From Rhizopus sp. PT2906 (taxonomy: Eukaryota > Mucoromycota > Mucoromycetes > Mucorales > Rhizopodaceae): a stretch of DNA of 29,130 nucleotides. The translations under genes and the position numbers were made by a program. Under the pieces are notes generated by a model, which had not been told where the DNA came from, made no database searches, and worked only from the letters and a program-made list of their open reading frames with translations. Shown here one piece after another: positions 9,901 to 22,414 of this stretch (its first letter is position 1; every line of letters starts with the position of its first letter). Where the stretch lies: assembly GCA_025529335.1 (NCBI GenBank), contig JAMYHX010000526.1, positions 1 to 29,130 of the forward strand, in the 5' to 3' direction.

Positions 9901-12224
9901 TTCCTGAGATTGAGCAGTTTGCTTCCCAGGGATAATGAATGGGTTACTGCTAAGGTCCTGGTTGATATTTCCGACGGGAGTGCCTAGGTAGGTAGCAGCA
10001 GCAACGACCTTGGTAATAGACAGACCAGCACTGAAGGGGTTAGCAATAGAGACCTTGACGCCGACAATACCAGTGCTGTTTGTATCAGGATGAACAGTTA
10101 AGGCACTGCCTTGAATCAGAGCTGTTTTAAGACCGGGTAAGGTAGAGGTAATAGTGATAGAACTCAAAGCCTCGATCAGAGGAGCAATAGAAGTTGAGTT
10201 TTCAAAACCAAGGATTTGAACGTCATTGTTTCCACCCATGACGAAGCTACTGAGCAAGTTTTGACCAACATCAGAGGCCTTAGGGTTGAAAGATGCGACA
10301 GCATTCACCGTATTGCTGCCTCGGTTCAACGTGAGGTTGCCCAAAGTGACCAAGCCAAGATCGACATCAGAAGCAGCCATTTTGAAGTGAACATCGCCAG
10401 TAGTAATTGCCACATCGGAAGGATTGACCATGGTGACATTGATGCCTAGGATCAAGCTGTCTGTGTTGCCACCTGTGACATCAAGAGAATTGATAACTGT
10501 GGCGGAGCTGTTTAAGAATTGAAGACCTCTAAGGCTTGTAGGTACAGAGAAGCTGATACCACCCAAGGTAATGGGACCGATGGGAGTGTTGACCTTGGTA
10601 GTAGCATTACCAGCGACGCCAAAGGTATAGTTATTAGCGGCAGTCAGTGAGTAGACGTATTGATTAAACTGATCATCAGCACCAGAGATACCAGTGATAG
10701 GTGTATTGGTCATACCAAACTTGAGCGTACCTGCCTTCTGATCGCTCTGAGCAGGTGTGTAAGGTACTTGAATTGTAGCAAATTTCTGAATATCCTTGCT
10801 CTTGCCGTCATCGTCTAATCCGAGAGTGATGTTTTGAGTGACTTCTGTAATATTTAATGAGAAGCCAAAGGGAATCTGAAAGTTGGCAACAACATTAGGA
10901 GCAGTAGCAATAGGTGCGTAAGGATTGGAAGGATCAAACTTCATGTCAATTTGACCCATACTGACTGCCTGAATGATTTGCAGAGGTTTTTCTGCACCAA
11001 GGGCAACATTTAGTTGAACAGTCCTGAAACCTTCTGACAACCAAGTGACAGGATGAACACCATCAGGAGCACAGGAGATACCTGTTGCAGTTGTAGGCGA
11101 CATAACACCAGCGACGTAGTTTGAGAACAGTGTGCTTACTTTGGCAAGAGCATTTGTATCATTCTGAGGAACGAGTACACCCTTCAAGAGAATGTCATTG
11201 TCGCCCTTTTGAAGGTTGACATTTTGAGCTGTGACTCTACCCAGAGTGACGCCGTCGTAGCCAATCTGTAATTCAATTGTACCCAGTTGTACGCCAATAG
11301 GAGAAGGACTTGTTAAAACGGTGCCTAGTTCAACTTGAATACCGCCAGTAGGAGCATCACCAGGCAATTGGAAAGAAGTGATCTTTACATTAGGAAATCC
11401 GTCCATACCTAAAATGGAAGCATAAGTAATGTGCGTAATAATATCGCGTACGACATGTAATACCATTTAGGGTAATCTGCTTATTCAGGTTCACTGTCGC
11501 AGTTCTATTAAAAAAGTGGGTTAATTGATGTAACGTCAATATATAATGGGAAAATATACCTTGAAAGGGCAGTGATATCTAATTTGCCTACAAGCGTCCA
11601 TGAGAATTGTTTGACTGCAAGCATGTCCTTGGTGAATAAAGAGAACGCATTTTGATCCTTGATGATGAAGGGAGTGATAGCATTCAATGTGCCATGGCCA
11701 CCAGAGATACTTGTATCATTATAAAGGTAGATTTCACCCAAGACAGTATTGTTATACAAGACTTGGATGGGGTTGTGAAACTTTATAGAAGCAGCAAAAG
11801 GACCGGTGTTCTTGAGCGAGCTGTGCATTTCCATATAAAAAGTTGAATTCAGATCATCACCATCACGCTTAGCGTATGTGACCGAATTAAGAGCAGCTGG
11901 CTTCGAGAATGTGATTTGAGCGGTGTCGACATCGATAGAAGCTTGGTTCATTAAACTTTGCGCGATCATTGGAAAAAATACGAAAATGATGAGCAAGACA
12001 ACAACAATGATGATAATGGCTGATAAAATCGAGCAGATAATCCAATATCTTTTTTGCTTATAGAATGGGCGTTTGGTGGGAACAATAGGCTTTTCAGCAT
12101 ACTCTTCCATCATTTGTCGATCGTCATCATGGTAGCTCTCTCTGTGAATGTAGTTGTCAGAGGATTGATCTTCGTGAGCAATAGGCTGTCGTTGACCATA
12201 TGTGTCATATTCAACGCCAGTCAT
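6978..12224 (-). CDS. DUF3712 / LEA2-like repeat type II membrane protein
   Basis: Four exons on the minus strand: 12224-11560, 11504-11464, 11408-8295 and 8239-6978. Three introns of exactly 55 nt each separate them, and the phases fit, giving 1693 residues. Residues 1-59 are polar, with a basic cluster before a single hydrophobic segment (about 60-84, WIICSILSAIIIIVVVLLII), so the rest should be lumenal or extracellular. The ectodomain is rich in beta-type LEA2-like units with many N-x-S/T sites. It ends in a 100-residue Ser/Thr/Ala tail (about 1594-1693) with an eight-Thr run, a likely O-glycosylated stalk. There is no GPI signal. The 41-nt second exon joins LSR to the block ITLNGMDGF. The ectodomain is a twofold duplication with a period of about 750 residues (see findings). 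Fungal DUF3712 proteins include vacuolar or cell-surface membrane proteins; the exact role here is unknown. Confidence 0.9.
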
Positions 12225-15079
12225 TTAAATAACTGATTTTTCTTTAAAAGAGTGGAGTATTATATATTATTAACTGAATATAAGGATAGTAAATAAGGCT
12301 ATATAGAAAAAAGATAAGTTCACGGTTGAGAAGAGAAAGTAAATGTGCGACTTACGTTCCCAAAAACGAAAGTAAAGAAATAAGGAGGGAAAGAGGGAAA
12401 AAAGAGATGAACAAATAAGAAAAGCCATTGAAGTGGTTTAAATATATTTTCTCTGTCTTTGTCTAACAATTACAAACTTTGACTGAGAAGGATTCATTGA
12501 CTGAGATATTAACAAACTTGTAACTGAAGGGAATACAAGCATACTAATGATTTAGGAGTTTCATTATACATGTGAAATACTCACACAACAGAATCTGTCT
12601 TTTTAAGGATATTATATGCTCAATAGATATCAAATTTGATAACAGCTCTAATATCAGTTTGTTAAATGTATCAAGACAGTGGTGGTAAGTGATTGATTTA
12701 TGCTTGATCTATATTTCTATGTAAATCAATATGGTTAGTTGATCCCTGCTACAATTTATTTTGGTTAGTAGTTTTTTGTTGTTATTTTTATATGCTCGTA
12801 CAAACCCACAAAAGTGTACAAAGGTTTGTAATTGCGAAGACAAAAGGTATCAAAGTAATGCTACTTTCATTACCAGGGCAGCCAAAGTAGATCTCTTGGC
12901 GTTGTGTTTCTATAATTTGTCATGGAAACGCGTTATCTATTGTAGTCGTTAATTTTATTTTTCCTTTATCCCCTGAATTTTAACAAAAGGCGATCTTTGT
13001 TTATTTTCACCGTAGCACGAAACCTCTTTCAATTATGGAAAGTATGATGGTAGCACAATATGATACAATATAAAGGATATAATCAGCTCAGACCTTCGAA
13101 TCTTCATGCAAGGATCAAACACATCATGGACATGGGAAAATAGCTGATGGACACACTTATAATTAAAGATGACCTATGATCTATATGAAGGACAATGATA
13201 GAGCAAGATCAAAGTACACGCAACTGGTGACACCCGTGAAAAGCGGCGCTGTTGCGCATGAAATGAAAACATGACAAAGTCTGCCAAAGATGAGCCTGCG
13301 CAAAACTGTGGATTTTCCCACTGTTATTATATTAAAATCGTGACATGTAAATTTCTTCCTGACTATCATCACTAAATGATATATATGTAACTATTGGTTA
13401 CTCCAATGCTGGAGACATTGATTCCACTTTTCTATTACCGATATGTTTTAATGCCCTTAAGCCAAATTTCCATATATGCACATGTAGCCTCGCTGTTTAT
13501 TTCCTCAATAATACTAGCTGTAAACATTAAATGCTTCTGTTGCTGTATATGCGAAGAAAATACTATTGAATAAAAGAAGAAAAAAAGAATGTGTTATTAA
13601 ACATATAGAAGGATAAAGAATCGTTTCATTTTTTTTTTCACATCTTTTGTTTGCATTCGCTTGGCATGTGTAAAAAGCGTCTGCTAAAAAAAAAAAAGTC
13701 GACTCATTTTACACGTCCTATCGAAATGAGATTGTTTTCCGCAGCCTCATCAGCAAATAAATAGTTAGCTTGAGATAGTCATGATAATGCTTTATAAGTT
13801 TACAATAGAACATACATTCTACTTTACATTTCATTAACGCATCAAATAAGAATAACTTTAATAATAATGGTATAGATGATCACACTGAGGACATTCAATC
13901 TGCTCTAATAATAATACTCAGTCCTTCTTAATGAAGAATCTATTTTGCCCTGTCTTAGTTGACTATTTTCAAAATATAATGATAGATATGACCAATGGAG
14001 AATTGTCACACAAATAGCAATCATTTAAACTGGCGGTTAAAAGTAAATAACTCAACATGGCTTGTATAAGGTAATAGCGGTGATATTAACGTCTTTTGAC
14101 TTGTTGACATCGGTTCAGATCGAGTTGATCATTTTAATGCAAGCAACCTATTTCCGAAAATGGTGTATTGATGATGACTTTGAAAAAAAGGGGGCTATAG
14201 CGTATGACATGTGGAGTGTTGCACGTCAATAAATGTGTACACTGTAGTTCAAACTCCATATCCCATATTTAGTATAGAGATGATATCAAATGAATAAGCA
14301 AAGAAGGCCAAAGCTGAACCTGCTTAGGTAACAACAAGAATTTTATATAAATAGATTTGTGTTTTCTATGTATTTTTCCTTTGATAATCTGTATTCAGGA
14401 CCATATCAAAGTTTATCTGTGAGTACAGGGCAGCCGCTAGTATCACTTTTCTTTTTCACAACTTCATATTCTAGCCCCCGTGTTCACTTCTAAATTCCCC
14501 CTTGTACATTGTGTGAAGGAGATCTAAAAGACGTGTAGTGTCATATGATGAAGGTTGCTCCTTTCATCTCATGCCTTTTCTTTGAACAAAAAGCAGGACA
14601 TTTCATCTCTTTTACGTTCGTGGCTTTTTCTACAAAAAAGATAACCAAAGAGCAAAGATGACGAAAGCCTTTTTCAAATCCTAATTGTAATAAGAATAAT
14701 ACCAAACAGTTAGACAGCATTTTTGTAGTTGGGTCAAAACGAAGAATATTGGCCTCATCAAGCGTTAATCTTGTAGTACATATTATGGAATCGCGACGTG
14801 AGTACTGCATTAAGTGTATATCAACTAATCGAAACATAGCAGTAAACCTACTAAAGACAGCTTGAACCTAAAACATTGAATGCTTCTGCTCTTAATAACA
14901 CAGATCTATCTACTTTCAGAGTACTCAAGGATCTCTCTAATGTTTTTAGTTACATCACCCTTTGTCCCTTAAATGGATCTGTTGCAGTGAAAAATAATTA
15001 CTTAGCAACTCCGCATCAGTGCTTATTTCGTATTTTAAAATGCATAATGCTTACTTTCCTTTATTTGAATAATACCTAA
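12225..15079. other. 2.85-kb divergent intergenic region
   Basis: Lies between the start codons of the DUF3712 gene (minus) and the RhoGEF gene (plus), so it should hold both promoters. It is AT-rich with a 12-base A run near 13686-13697. A TTGCGCA...TGCGCAA inverted repeat spans about 13253-13305. The open frames inside (12761-12952, 13181-13372, 14541-14837, 14876-15079) lack splice partners and domain signals. I see no tRNA, rRNA or transposon end, and no EH-domain exons upstream of 15080. Confidence 0.5.
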
Positions 15080-18000
15080 ATGTACTCGGAGCCAAGTGCC
15101 CAGAGCACAAGCTACTATACACACTATTACCCATATGAGAACAATGACAAACAAAGCCAAATAGACGCCTTAAAAAAGTCAATAAGAGAGCAAAAAATAT
15201 TACTTGAAGCGGCAGAAGCAATGTCCAGCTTACACTCGAGAGAAAGCGATGTTGAGCGTAGTGTGGATGACCTAAAGAAACACATTACTACTTTAGATAG
15301 AGAAATTGCGCTTAAAAGACAAGATAACATCGCCATTGGTCGTTCATCATCCGGTAGATCTGGACCTGCTTTCTCACACTCACAATGGTGGTCACGATAC
15401 CAAATCAATATGCGACAACTGGAAGATCTCTTGGACCAAAGGCAGGCACTACTTAAAGAAATCAATTATTTAACTGGGAATAGCTTAAAACGACTGGAAG
15501 AGGAATTATACATTGAAACAGAGCGTCTAAACACAGCCAAGTTAAAAGCAGCCCGTCTGAAGTTATCCACAACACAAGATATCAGTCGAGGATCGTACGA
15601 CACCATAGGTCTGACTGAATCAGAACGTATACGAGCAAAGGCACAGGCTATGGTAGCCGCGCGTTTACGAAAAGATTCTACCTTATCAGAGGACAGCTTG
15701 CAAACAGAAGAAGAAAATGCAAAGAAGCGATTGGCAATAATTAAGGATCTAACTGACGAAGTAAAAAAGAAGAGGGATGTAGCAGAGGATCTGCTAAGAA
15801 GAGATTTATCAGTGATCGACCATGATCTGGATATAGCGTCCAAGGATTTGAGAGAAAGACAGATGTTTGAGCAAGGATTATATATTGATGGCGAAGTTGC
15901 ACGCTTTATTGAGCAACTAGGGAAGCTTCACGTCTCTGATCGCTCAAGGATCCCCCCTTTACCTTTAAACGATCATTCTAGACACTCTCTTAATGACTAT
16001 TCCTTACCTCCACCTATACCAACTTCGCAGAGACCAGGAACACCCAGATCAGAGGCAGACATCAAGGCAGAGGCGTTTAGACGCATTCAGGCAAGAAAAG
16101 CAATGTTTACCAAAGGCACGCCTAGCCCCACGCCAGCAAATGCTTGTAAAAACACATCAGATGAAATCAGTGATGAAATCAAAGCTTCTCAGGAACGTAT
16201 GAAGCAAGCAGAGGCTGAAGCTAGGGCCCACTTGGAAGCAATGCGCGAAAAGCGAAACAAGTTAAGGCAGGAGGCTGCTAAGGCAGAGGAACAGAGAAAA
16301 AAGGCTGCGGCAGAGGCTGCAGCTGCAGCAGAAGCGGAAATGTTAGCTGAGAAGAAACGGAAACAAGAAGAAGAGAGACAACGTCTGGAAAAGATTAGAA
16401 GAGAACAAGAAGAATTACGTGAAAAGCAGGAACAAGAAAGACTTGCAGAATTAGAAAGAATACGTAAACAACAGGAAGAACTAGAACGGTTACGGGAAGA
16501 GGAACGTAAGAAGAAGGAGGAAGAGGAACGTGTTGCTGAAGAGATTCGTCAAAGAAAGGCACGCAAGGCTGCTGAGGAAGCGGCAAGAGAGAAGCGACTT
16601 CGCAGAGAGGAGATTGAACGTCGAGAGAAAGAGATTGAGGCTGCTAGACAAGAAGAACTGAACCGTCGTAAAAAATGGGAAGAAGCAGAGCGTCAGAAGC
16701 GAATTGAAGAAGAACAAGAAGCTGAAAGACTACGAAAATTACGAGAGGAAGAAGAGGCACGTATTAAAGAGGAAAGATATAAAGAACAAGAAATTGAACT
16801 ACAAAGAAAGAAGGAAATAGAAGAGAAACTTCAAAAACAGCGTGAACAAAAAGAGGAGCAACAGGAGGCAAACTTACTAGCTGTTCCTGAAGTAATAAGT
16901 AAAGTCTCTTCACCCATTACAACAGCAGGCACAAGTGGATATGGTATTGACATTGAAGATGAAGTCAACTTTAACATAAGCAAGTATTCAACTAGGATAT
17001 CCCCATTAACAGTTATTAACACTCTAGCATAGTTTATCGTGTGAAAACATTATATGAATATCACGGAATTAGAGAAGATGATCTATCTTTCTCTGCTTCT
17101 GAAATAATTAAAGCACACCCATCTAAAGACAAAGCAAGTGACTGGTGGTATGGTACCTCTCTCTCTACAAACCAAGTAGGCTTTTTTCCTAGGACATATG
17201 TAGAAGTTATTGAGGAAGGTAAAGTTGTGCAAAAGATAACAAATTGTTACTTGTGTGATATTCACAAACTCTGCCACTCTCGACATTTTAGCTTTTCGGG
17301 TCAGAACCTTGTACGAATATGTAAAGACACGGCCTGGTGATCTAGGCTTCTCTGAAAATGAAGTGATCGTAGTTCAGCCCTTCCAAGATGAGACTAGTGG
17401 TTGGTGGTATGGTACGAATGAAGAAACTAACGAGAGCGGATATTTCCCAAAGAGCTATGTAGAAGTTATTGATTCAGGTAATTTGTATTTATTCTAATCA
17501 AATAGGCTGCTTATTTTCTTCAATAGCGAAAACGTTACCTTCCATATCAATCAACGCAACAACTCCTCCTATGTCTATTCCTTTAGTACAGACACCAACG
17601 TCTATTCATAATCTCCATGGCTTGGATACCTCTGGAGGTGCATTCTTAAATGTGAATGATCGAGATGTTCACCGTGGCCTATCTGCGCCTAATACCCCTA
17701 TTATGAAGAAGACATCTTTAGAAGTAAACAAGGCAGAACTTACAAAACGCCGTAGAGCAGCAAGTAATGTCAGCACCATGAGTAATAGTCGCATTAGCAC
17801 GCCTACTATTGTGCTTCCTCGACCAGATAATATATCTGAAAATCTAGAGCTTCAAACTTGGTCCAGTACAATGGACGAACTTGAACTAAAGGCCATACCT
17901 TCAGAAGAACGTCAAAGACAAGAAGCAATTTTTGAATTGATTGCTACGGAAAGAACCTATTTGAATGATCTTCAGCTGATTGTCAATGTTAGTAACCTCT

Positions 18001-19290
18001 TTACAAAGAATGCACTTGTTTTATTAATGATTATAGGTATTCTACACTGATTCTGGGAAATATTTAACACAAGATGAACGTGATGTGATATTTTCAAATA
18101 TTGACGACTTGTTATTGTGTAATACGTCACTTTTAAGTGATATGGAGACAAGACAACGAGAGCAAGGTAATGTTGTGGATAAGATTGGTGATATATTCTT
18201 GAAGCATGTAGGAATTTGAACTCTTGCACTATAATTGTTATTCACATGCCTATTTTATAGGCTGAAAGCTTGAAGTGTTACTCAACCTTTTGTCGAAATC
18301 AATCTTATGCCACCAAGTTTTTACAAAAGAAAAGAGAAGAAGACCAATGGTTTGAAGTCTTTTTAAAGGTATAATAATGAAAACAAAAGATGGGGGCAAA
18401 AGACAGACATTTTAAAAGTGATTATTATTAGACAGCACAGACCAGGCCAGAATGTCGTTCGCTTGATTTCTCTCATTTCTTATTAGAACCTGTACAGCGT
18501 ATTACAAGATACCCTCTTCTTCTTCGCCAAGTATGTAGTTGCACCAGATAGCAAAAAAAAGAAGCATTTTAACAAGAATTCTGTTAGATTTTGAATTCTA
18601 CACCTAAAAAACATCCTGATCATGCGCTTGTACGATCAGCATTGTCTGTAGCTCAAAGGATACTTGAAGATGTTAATGAAGAAACAAGGCGGTTTGAAAA
18701 CAATCAAAAAATGGATGAGTTAGCTCGAATCATTGATATGGAAGGAACAGGCGTAAGTTATTGTCATGCTCCTTTAACTTGATTGATTTACTGGGTTTCT
18801 TAGCGTTTAAACATTCCAGGTCGTGAGTTTATTATGGACGGAATATTATTTAAAGCAAAGAGTGGTAGAAAGCTGCATGGCTTCTTATTTAACGATATAT
18901 TGATTTTAGCGGAGCCTTTAAAGGCTTTGAATGAAAGAGGGTACCTTTACATACTCTACAGAGAGGTAATCATAATATGATATTCTGCTTACAAAAAAAA
19001 AAAGAAACTAAAATGTTATAAATAAGCCTATGCCCTTGGAAAGAGTCACTGTAAGACAACAACATTCTATATCATTAAAGCCTTCATTTAGTGCCAGTAA
19101 TTCAGGTAAGCGATGAAGTGATGATGTCGGTAGTTTGTTTGTATTAACTTTTTCATACACAGAGGATTTATCTTTTCAAATTGTAAACAATAACCACGTT
19201 ATTGCCATAAAGGCATCTTCAGCTACTCAAAAACGCCAATGGTTATATCAACTGCAACACTATTGCGCACTTCGACAATATAATTCATAG
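15080..19290 (+). CDS. Intersectin-like RhoGEF: coiled coil, two SH3, DH, PH
   Basis: Eleven exons: 15080-16983, 17028-17218, 17292-17477, 17527-17987, 18037-18207, 18261-18368, 18432-18530, 18588-18752, 18804-18965, 19027-19105 and 19163-19290. Phases fit throughout, giving 1217 residues. Residues about 22-290 are coiled coil, then a Pro-rich linker with PPLPLNDHS and PPPIPTSQRP (about 295-340), then a highly charged Glu/Lys/Arg helix (about 360-600). SH3-1 (about 639-696) has TLYEY, DWWYG and GFFPRTYVEV; SH3-2 (about 701-757) has TLYEY, GWWYG and GYFPKSYVEV. The DH domain (about 885-1090) shows the CR1 region IFELIATERTYLNDL and the CR3 region LLEPVQRITRYPLLLRQIL. A PH domain (about 1100-1213) closes the protein with a QWLYQLQ helix. 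The DH domain should activate a Rho/Cdc42 GTPase, and the SH3 domains should bind Pro-rich endocytic partners. Intersectins normally have N-terminal EH domains; none are here. The first intron (44 nt) is the least certain junction. Confidence 0.9.
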
Positions 19291-19306
19291 TATACCTGAT
19301 TATTAT

Positions 19307-19312
19307 AATAAA
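19307..19312 (+). terminator. Candidate poly(A) signal for the RhoGEF gene
   Basis: AATAAA 17 nt after the stop codon at 19288-19290, in an AT-rich stretch. A match to the hexamer only. Confidence 0.35.
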
Positions 19313-20289
19313 TATTTATAAGATCACGTCTTTTACTCTACTGAGCACCTGTTTTTATATAATGCCTAGTTCTCAAGGAGACTAGAAGTGTATCAAATCA
19401 TCATTAGTATGCAGCATCTTATTTTGGAAAAACTACATGCAATTATTTCTTAACAGTGCGACATCGAATTTCGTTTAGATTTAAATGCGCGCATAAATAA
19501 ATTGCTTGTCAGAAACAGATACACTCATTGAACGCGTATAGTTGAATAAATACCTGCAAATAAAGGTTGAGGTACAAATGAATAAGCTTTTAAGGAGCCA
19601 ATATTAATGAAATGCTTACCCCACATAAGAAAGAAGAAGAAGAGGGTAAATTATGACTCAAGCTATTCCCAGGTGCATGCCTCGTAAGTGACATGGTTAT
19701 CTTTGTTACATGTTTTATAGAAATTCTATACAATTGAAAACTCTTTTATATTATGTTTCATTCAATAAAATCGTTGTAAGTAAGTGTCTCAAAACAAAAA
19801 GAAGGGAGGATAAAGCATCTGGGCTTTATATTTGGAACGCTACCCCAAGCTGAAACAAGGAAGTAGAGACAGCGTTTGGTTATTCAGTCAAGTAACACAC
19901 AACCAGATCAAGATACTGCTAATATCAAGCTGCTTACATAAAAGCAAGTCAAACCTTAAGGGTCCTTTTTTATTCTTGTCTTTTCCCTCATTGTTATTTT
20001 TCCAAAGATGCCCTCAATGTCCATTCATTTCGTTTCACTGTAAATATACACATTGAGTATCCGATATAGTCATCCGCGGAGTGATTTCTATTTCAAGCAG
20101 GTGCACATTTACCCAGCAAATGAGAATAAGCAATGAGTTAGATTCAACGCCCGGCTCATCCTGCACCTCCCCCCAAAAAAAAGCTAGGAGGGTACAAGCA
20201 ATGTCCCTTTTGGGGCTCCCACTGACCTGTCAAATATGCTCCGAAAAGGTTATCTATTTCATCATTTTGGGTTTAAAAAGTTATAGGCC
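19313..20289. other. Intergenic region, upstream of acetyl-CoA synthetase
   Basis: No gene visible. It includes a TTTATATTTGG motif near 19827 and a GC-richer patch at about 20070-20225 (CCGCGG near 20075, a C6A8 run near 20170). The acetyl-CoA synthetase frame stays open upstream to about 20081, but the sequence there is hydrophobic and pyrimidine-driven and does not look like protein. Confidence 0.45.
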
Positions 20290-20380
20290 ATCTTCAACCT
20301 TTACCTTTTTTTTCTTTTCATTCAACTTCCCCCCGCTCGTTCTCTCTTTCCTTTTTTTTATTGATACTTTGTTGTATACC
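20290..20380 (+). promoter_or_regulatory. Pyrimidine-rich core promoter / 5' leader of acetyl-CoA synthetase
   Basis: A long C/T-rich tract (about 20291-20360, with T8 runs and CCCCCC) ends 20 nt before the start codon. Such CT tracts just upstream of the transcription start are typical of strongly expressed fungal genes. The exact start site cannot be read from sequence. Confidence 0.5.
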
Positions 20381-22414
20381 ATGACTACTGAGGAAGTTAC
20401 TAACGTTGTGGTTCATCCCGTCCCTAGCCGCCTTCTTGATCCAAAGCAGTGCCCTACCCCTCATATCAGCTCTATGGAACAATATCGTTCCATGTGGAAA
20501 GAAAGTGTCGAAGATTCTGACAAGTTCTTTGGAAACGTAAATAAGACTTTCTATTGCTTTTCACTGTGCTAACTGTCTTTTTGCATATAGCTTGCTCGTG
20601 ATCTCTTGACGTGGGATAAACCTTTTACCAAGGTATCTCACGGATCTTTTGAAACCGGAGACGTCGCGTGGTTTATAGATGGTGAATTGAACGCCTGCTA
20701 TAATGCTGTCGATCGTCATGCTTTGAAAAATCCAAACAAGATTGCTATTATCTATGAAGGCGACGAACCTAGCAATTTCCGTTACATTAGCTATGGCGAT
20801 CTTTTACGTGAGGTTTGCAAGATGAGCAATGTTTTGAAGAGTCTTGGTGTCCGTAAGGGTGATAATGTTGCTATCTACATGCCCATGATTCCTGAAACCA
20901 TGATCTCTATTCTGGCCTGTGCTCGTATTGGTGCTATTCACTCTGTTGTCTTTGCTGGTTTCTCTGCAGAATCATTGTTGGATCGTGTTGCTGACTGTGG
21001 TGCACATATTGTCATTACTTCAGACGAAGGACGCCGCGGGGGTAAGAACATTGCAACAAAGCGCATCGTCGATGATGCATTGAGCAAGGAAGAGAGACAC
21101 CAAGTAGAACATGTCATTGTCTTTCAACGTACAGGATCTGAAGTTTCCATGATGGAAAACCGTGATTTGTGGTGGCATGAAGAAATGGCAAAGGCTCGCC
21201 CTGTTTGCCCTCATGAACATATGAACGCTGAAGACCCCTTGTTCTTGCTTTACACCTCAGGTTCCACTGGCGCACCTAAGGGTATTGTTCATACCACAGG
21301 TGGTTACCTCTTGGGTGCCGCTGCTACTGTCAAGTATATCTTTGACGTGCATGAGGAAGACATCTATGCCTGTATGGCTGATATTGGATGGGTAACTGGT
21401 CACACTTATGGTCTCTATGGTCCTCTTACTTTGGGAGCAACTACTGTCTTGTTCGAATCAACACCTACTTATCCTTCACCATCTCGTTTTTGGCAATTGA
21501 TCGAGAAACACAAAATCACCCAATTCTACACAGCTCCTACAGCCATTCGTGCCCTTCAACGCTTGGGTGATCAGTGGCTTGACAACATCGACTTGAGCAG
21601 TTTACGTGTGATTGGATCTGTCGGAGAGCCCATCAATCCTGAAGCTTGGAATTGGTATAATGAAATGGTTGGTAAGAACCGCTGTGCCGTTGTCGACACC
21701 TACTGGCAAACCGAAACTGGCTCCATCATTGTCAGTCCTCTTCCTGGAGCTATTCCCACCAAGGCTGGTTCTGCCACCTTACCTTTCTTTGGTATTCAAC
21801 CTGTATTACTGAACCCTGCAACTGGCCAGGTCATCGAAAATGCCGATGAAACAGGTGTACTTGCCATTCGTCGTCCTTGGCCATCTATGGCACGCTCTGT
21901 TTTTAATAATCATCAACGTTTCTTGGAAACCTATCTCAAGCCTTATCCTGGCTACTATTACACTGGTGATGGTGCCTCCATGGACAAGGACGGCTATATC
22001 TGGATTCGTGGCCGTGTAGATGATGTAATCAACGTCTCTGGTCACCGTCTTTCTACAGCTGAAATTGAAGCCGCTTTAGGTTCTCATCAAGCCGTTGCTG
22101 AATCTGCTGTTGTGGGTGCTCAAGATGATTTGACAGGCCAAGCTATTCATGCTTTTGTTTCTCTTAAGCCTCATATTCAAGTGAACGAAGGCCTCGACCG
22201 TGAATTGGTTTTGACTGTTAGAAAGGTCATTGGTCCCTTTGCCGCTCCTAAGCGCATTTATATCGTTCGTGAACACCCCAAGACTCGCTCTGGTAAGATT
22301 GTCCGTCGTATTCTTCGCAAGATTGTGAATGGTGAACATCATCAATTGGGAGACACATCTACTTTGGCTGACCCTTCTGTTATTCCTTCTATTGTATCTC
22401 AAGTACACAAATAA
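20381..22414 (+). CDS. facA: Acetyl-CoA synthetase (AMP-forming)
   Basis: Two exons, 20381-20536 and 20591-22414, around a 54-nt intron (20537-20590, phase 0), giving 659 residues, the usual length for this enzyme. It joins acetate and CoA with ATP in two steps (acetyl-AMP, then acetyl-CoA), feeding the glyoxylate cycle, lipid synthesis and histone acetylation. The adenylate-forming signatures are all present: P-loop-like YTSGSTGAPKG at 273-283, TYWQTETG at 422-429, the YTGDGA motif, the hinge region RGRVDDVINVSGHRLSTAE, and TRSGKIVRR with the catalytic/acetylatable Lys at 621. The N-terminal ACS domain (SMEQYRSMWKESVED) is split by the intron. The start at 20381 matches the family N-terminus and follows a CT-rich leader; the open frame upstream to 20081 is not needed. 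No targeting signal is evident, so cytosol/nucleus is likely. The symbol follows the fungal gene name. Confidence 0.97.

Noticed and set aside
14541..14837. 98-codon minus-strand frame
   Set aside because: No recognisable domain or intron, in an AT-rich intergenic region; too weak to call.
20081..20380. N-terminal extension of acetyl-CoA synthetase (frame is open upstream)
   Set aside because: The extension is Phe/Ser-rich from a C/T tract and does not resemble the family; the start at 20381 gives the normal length.
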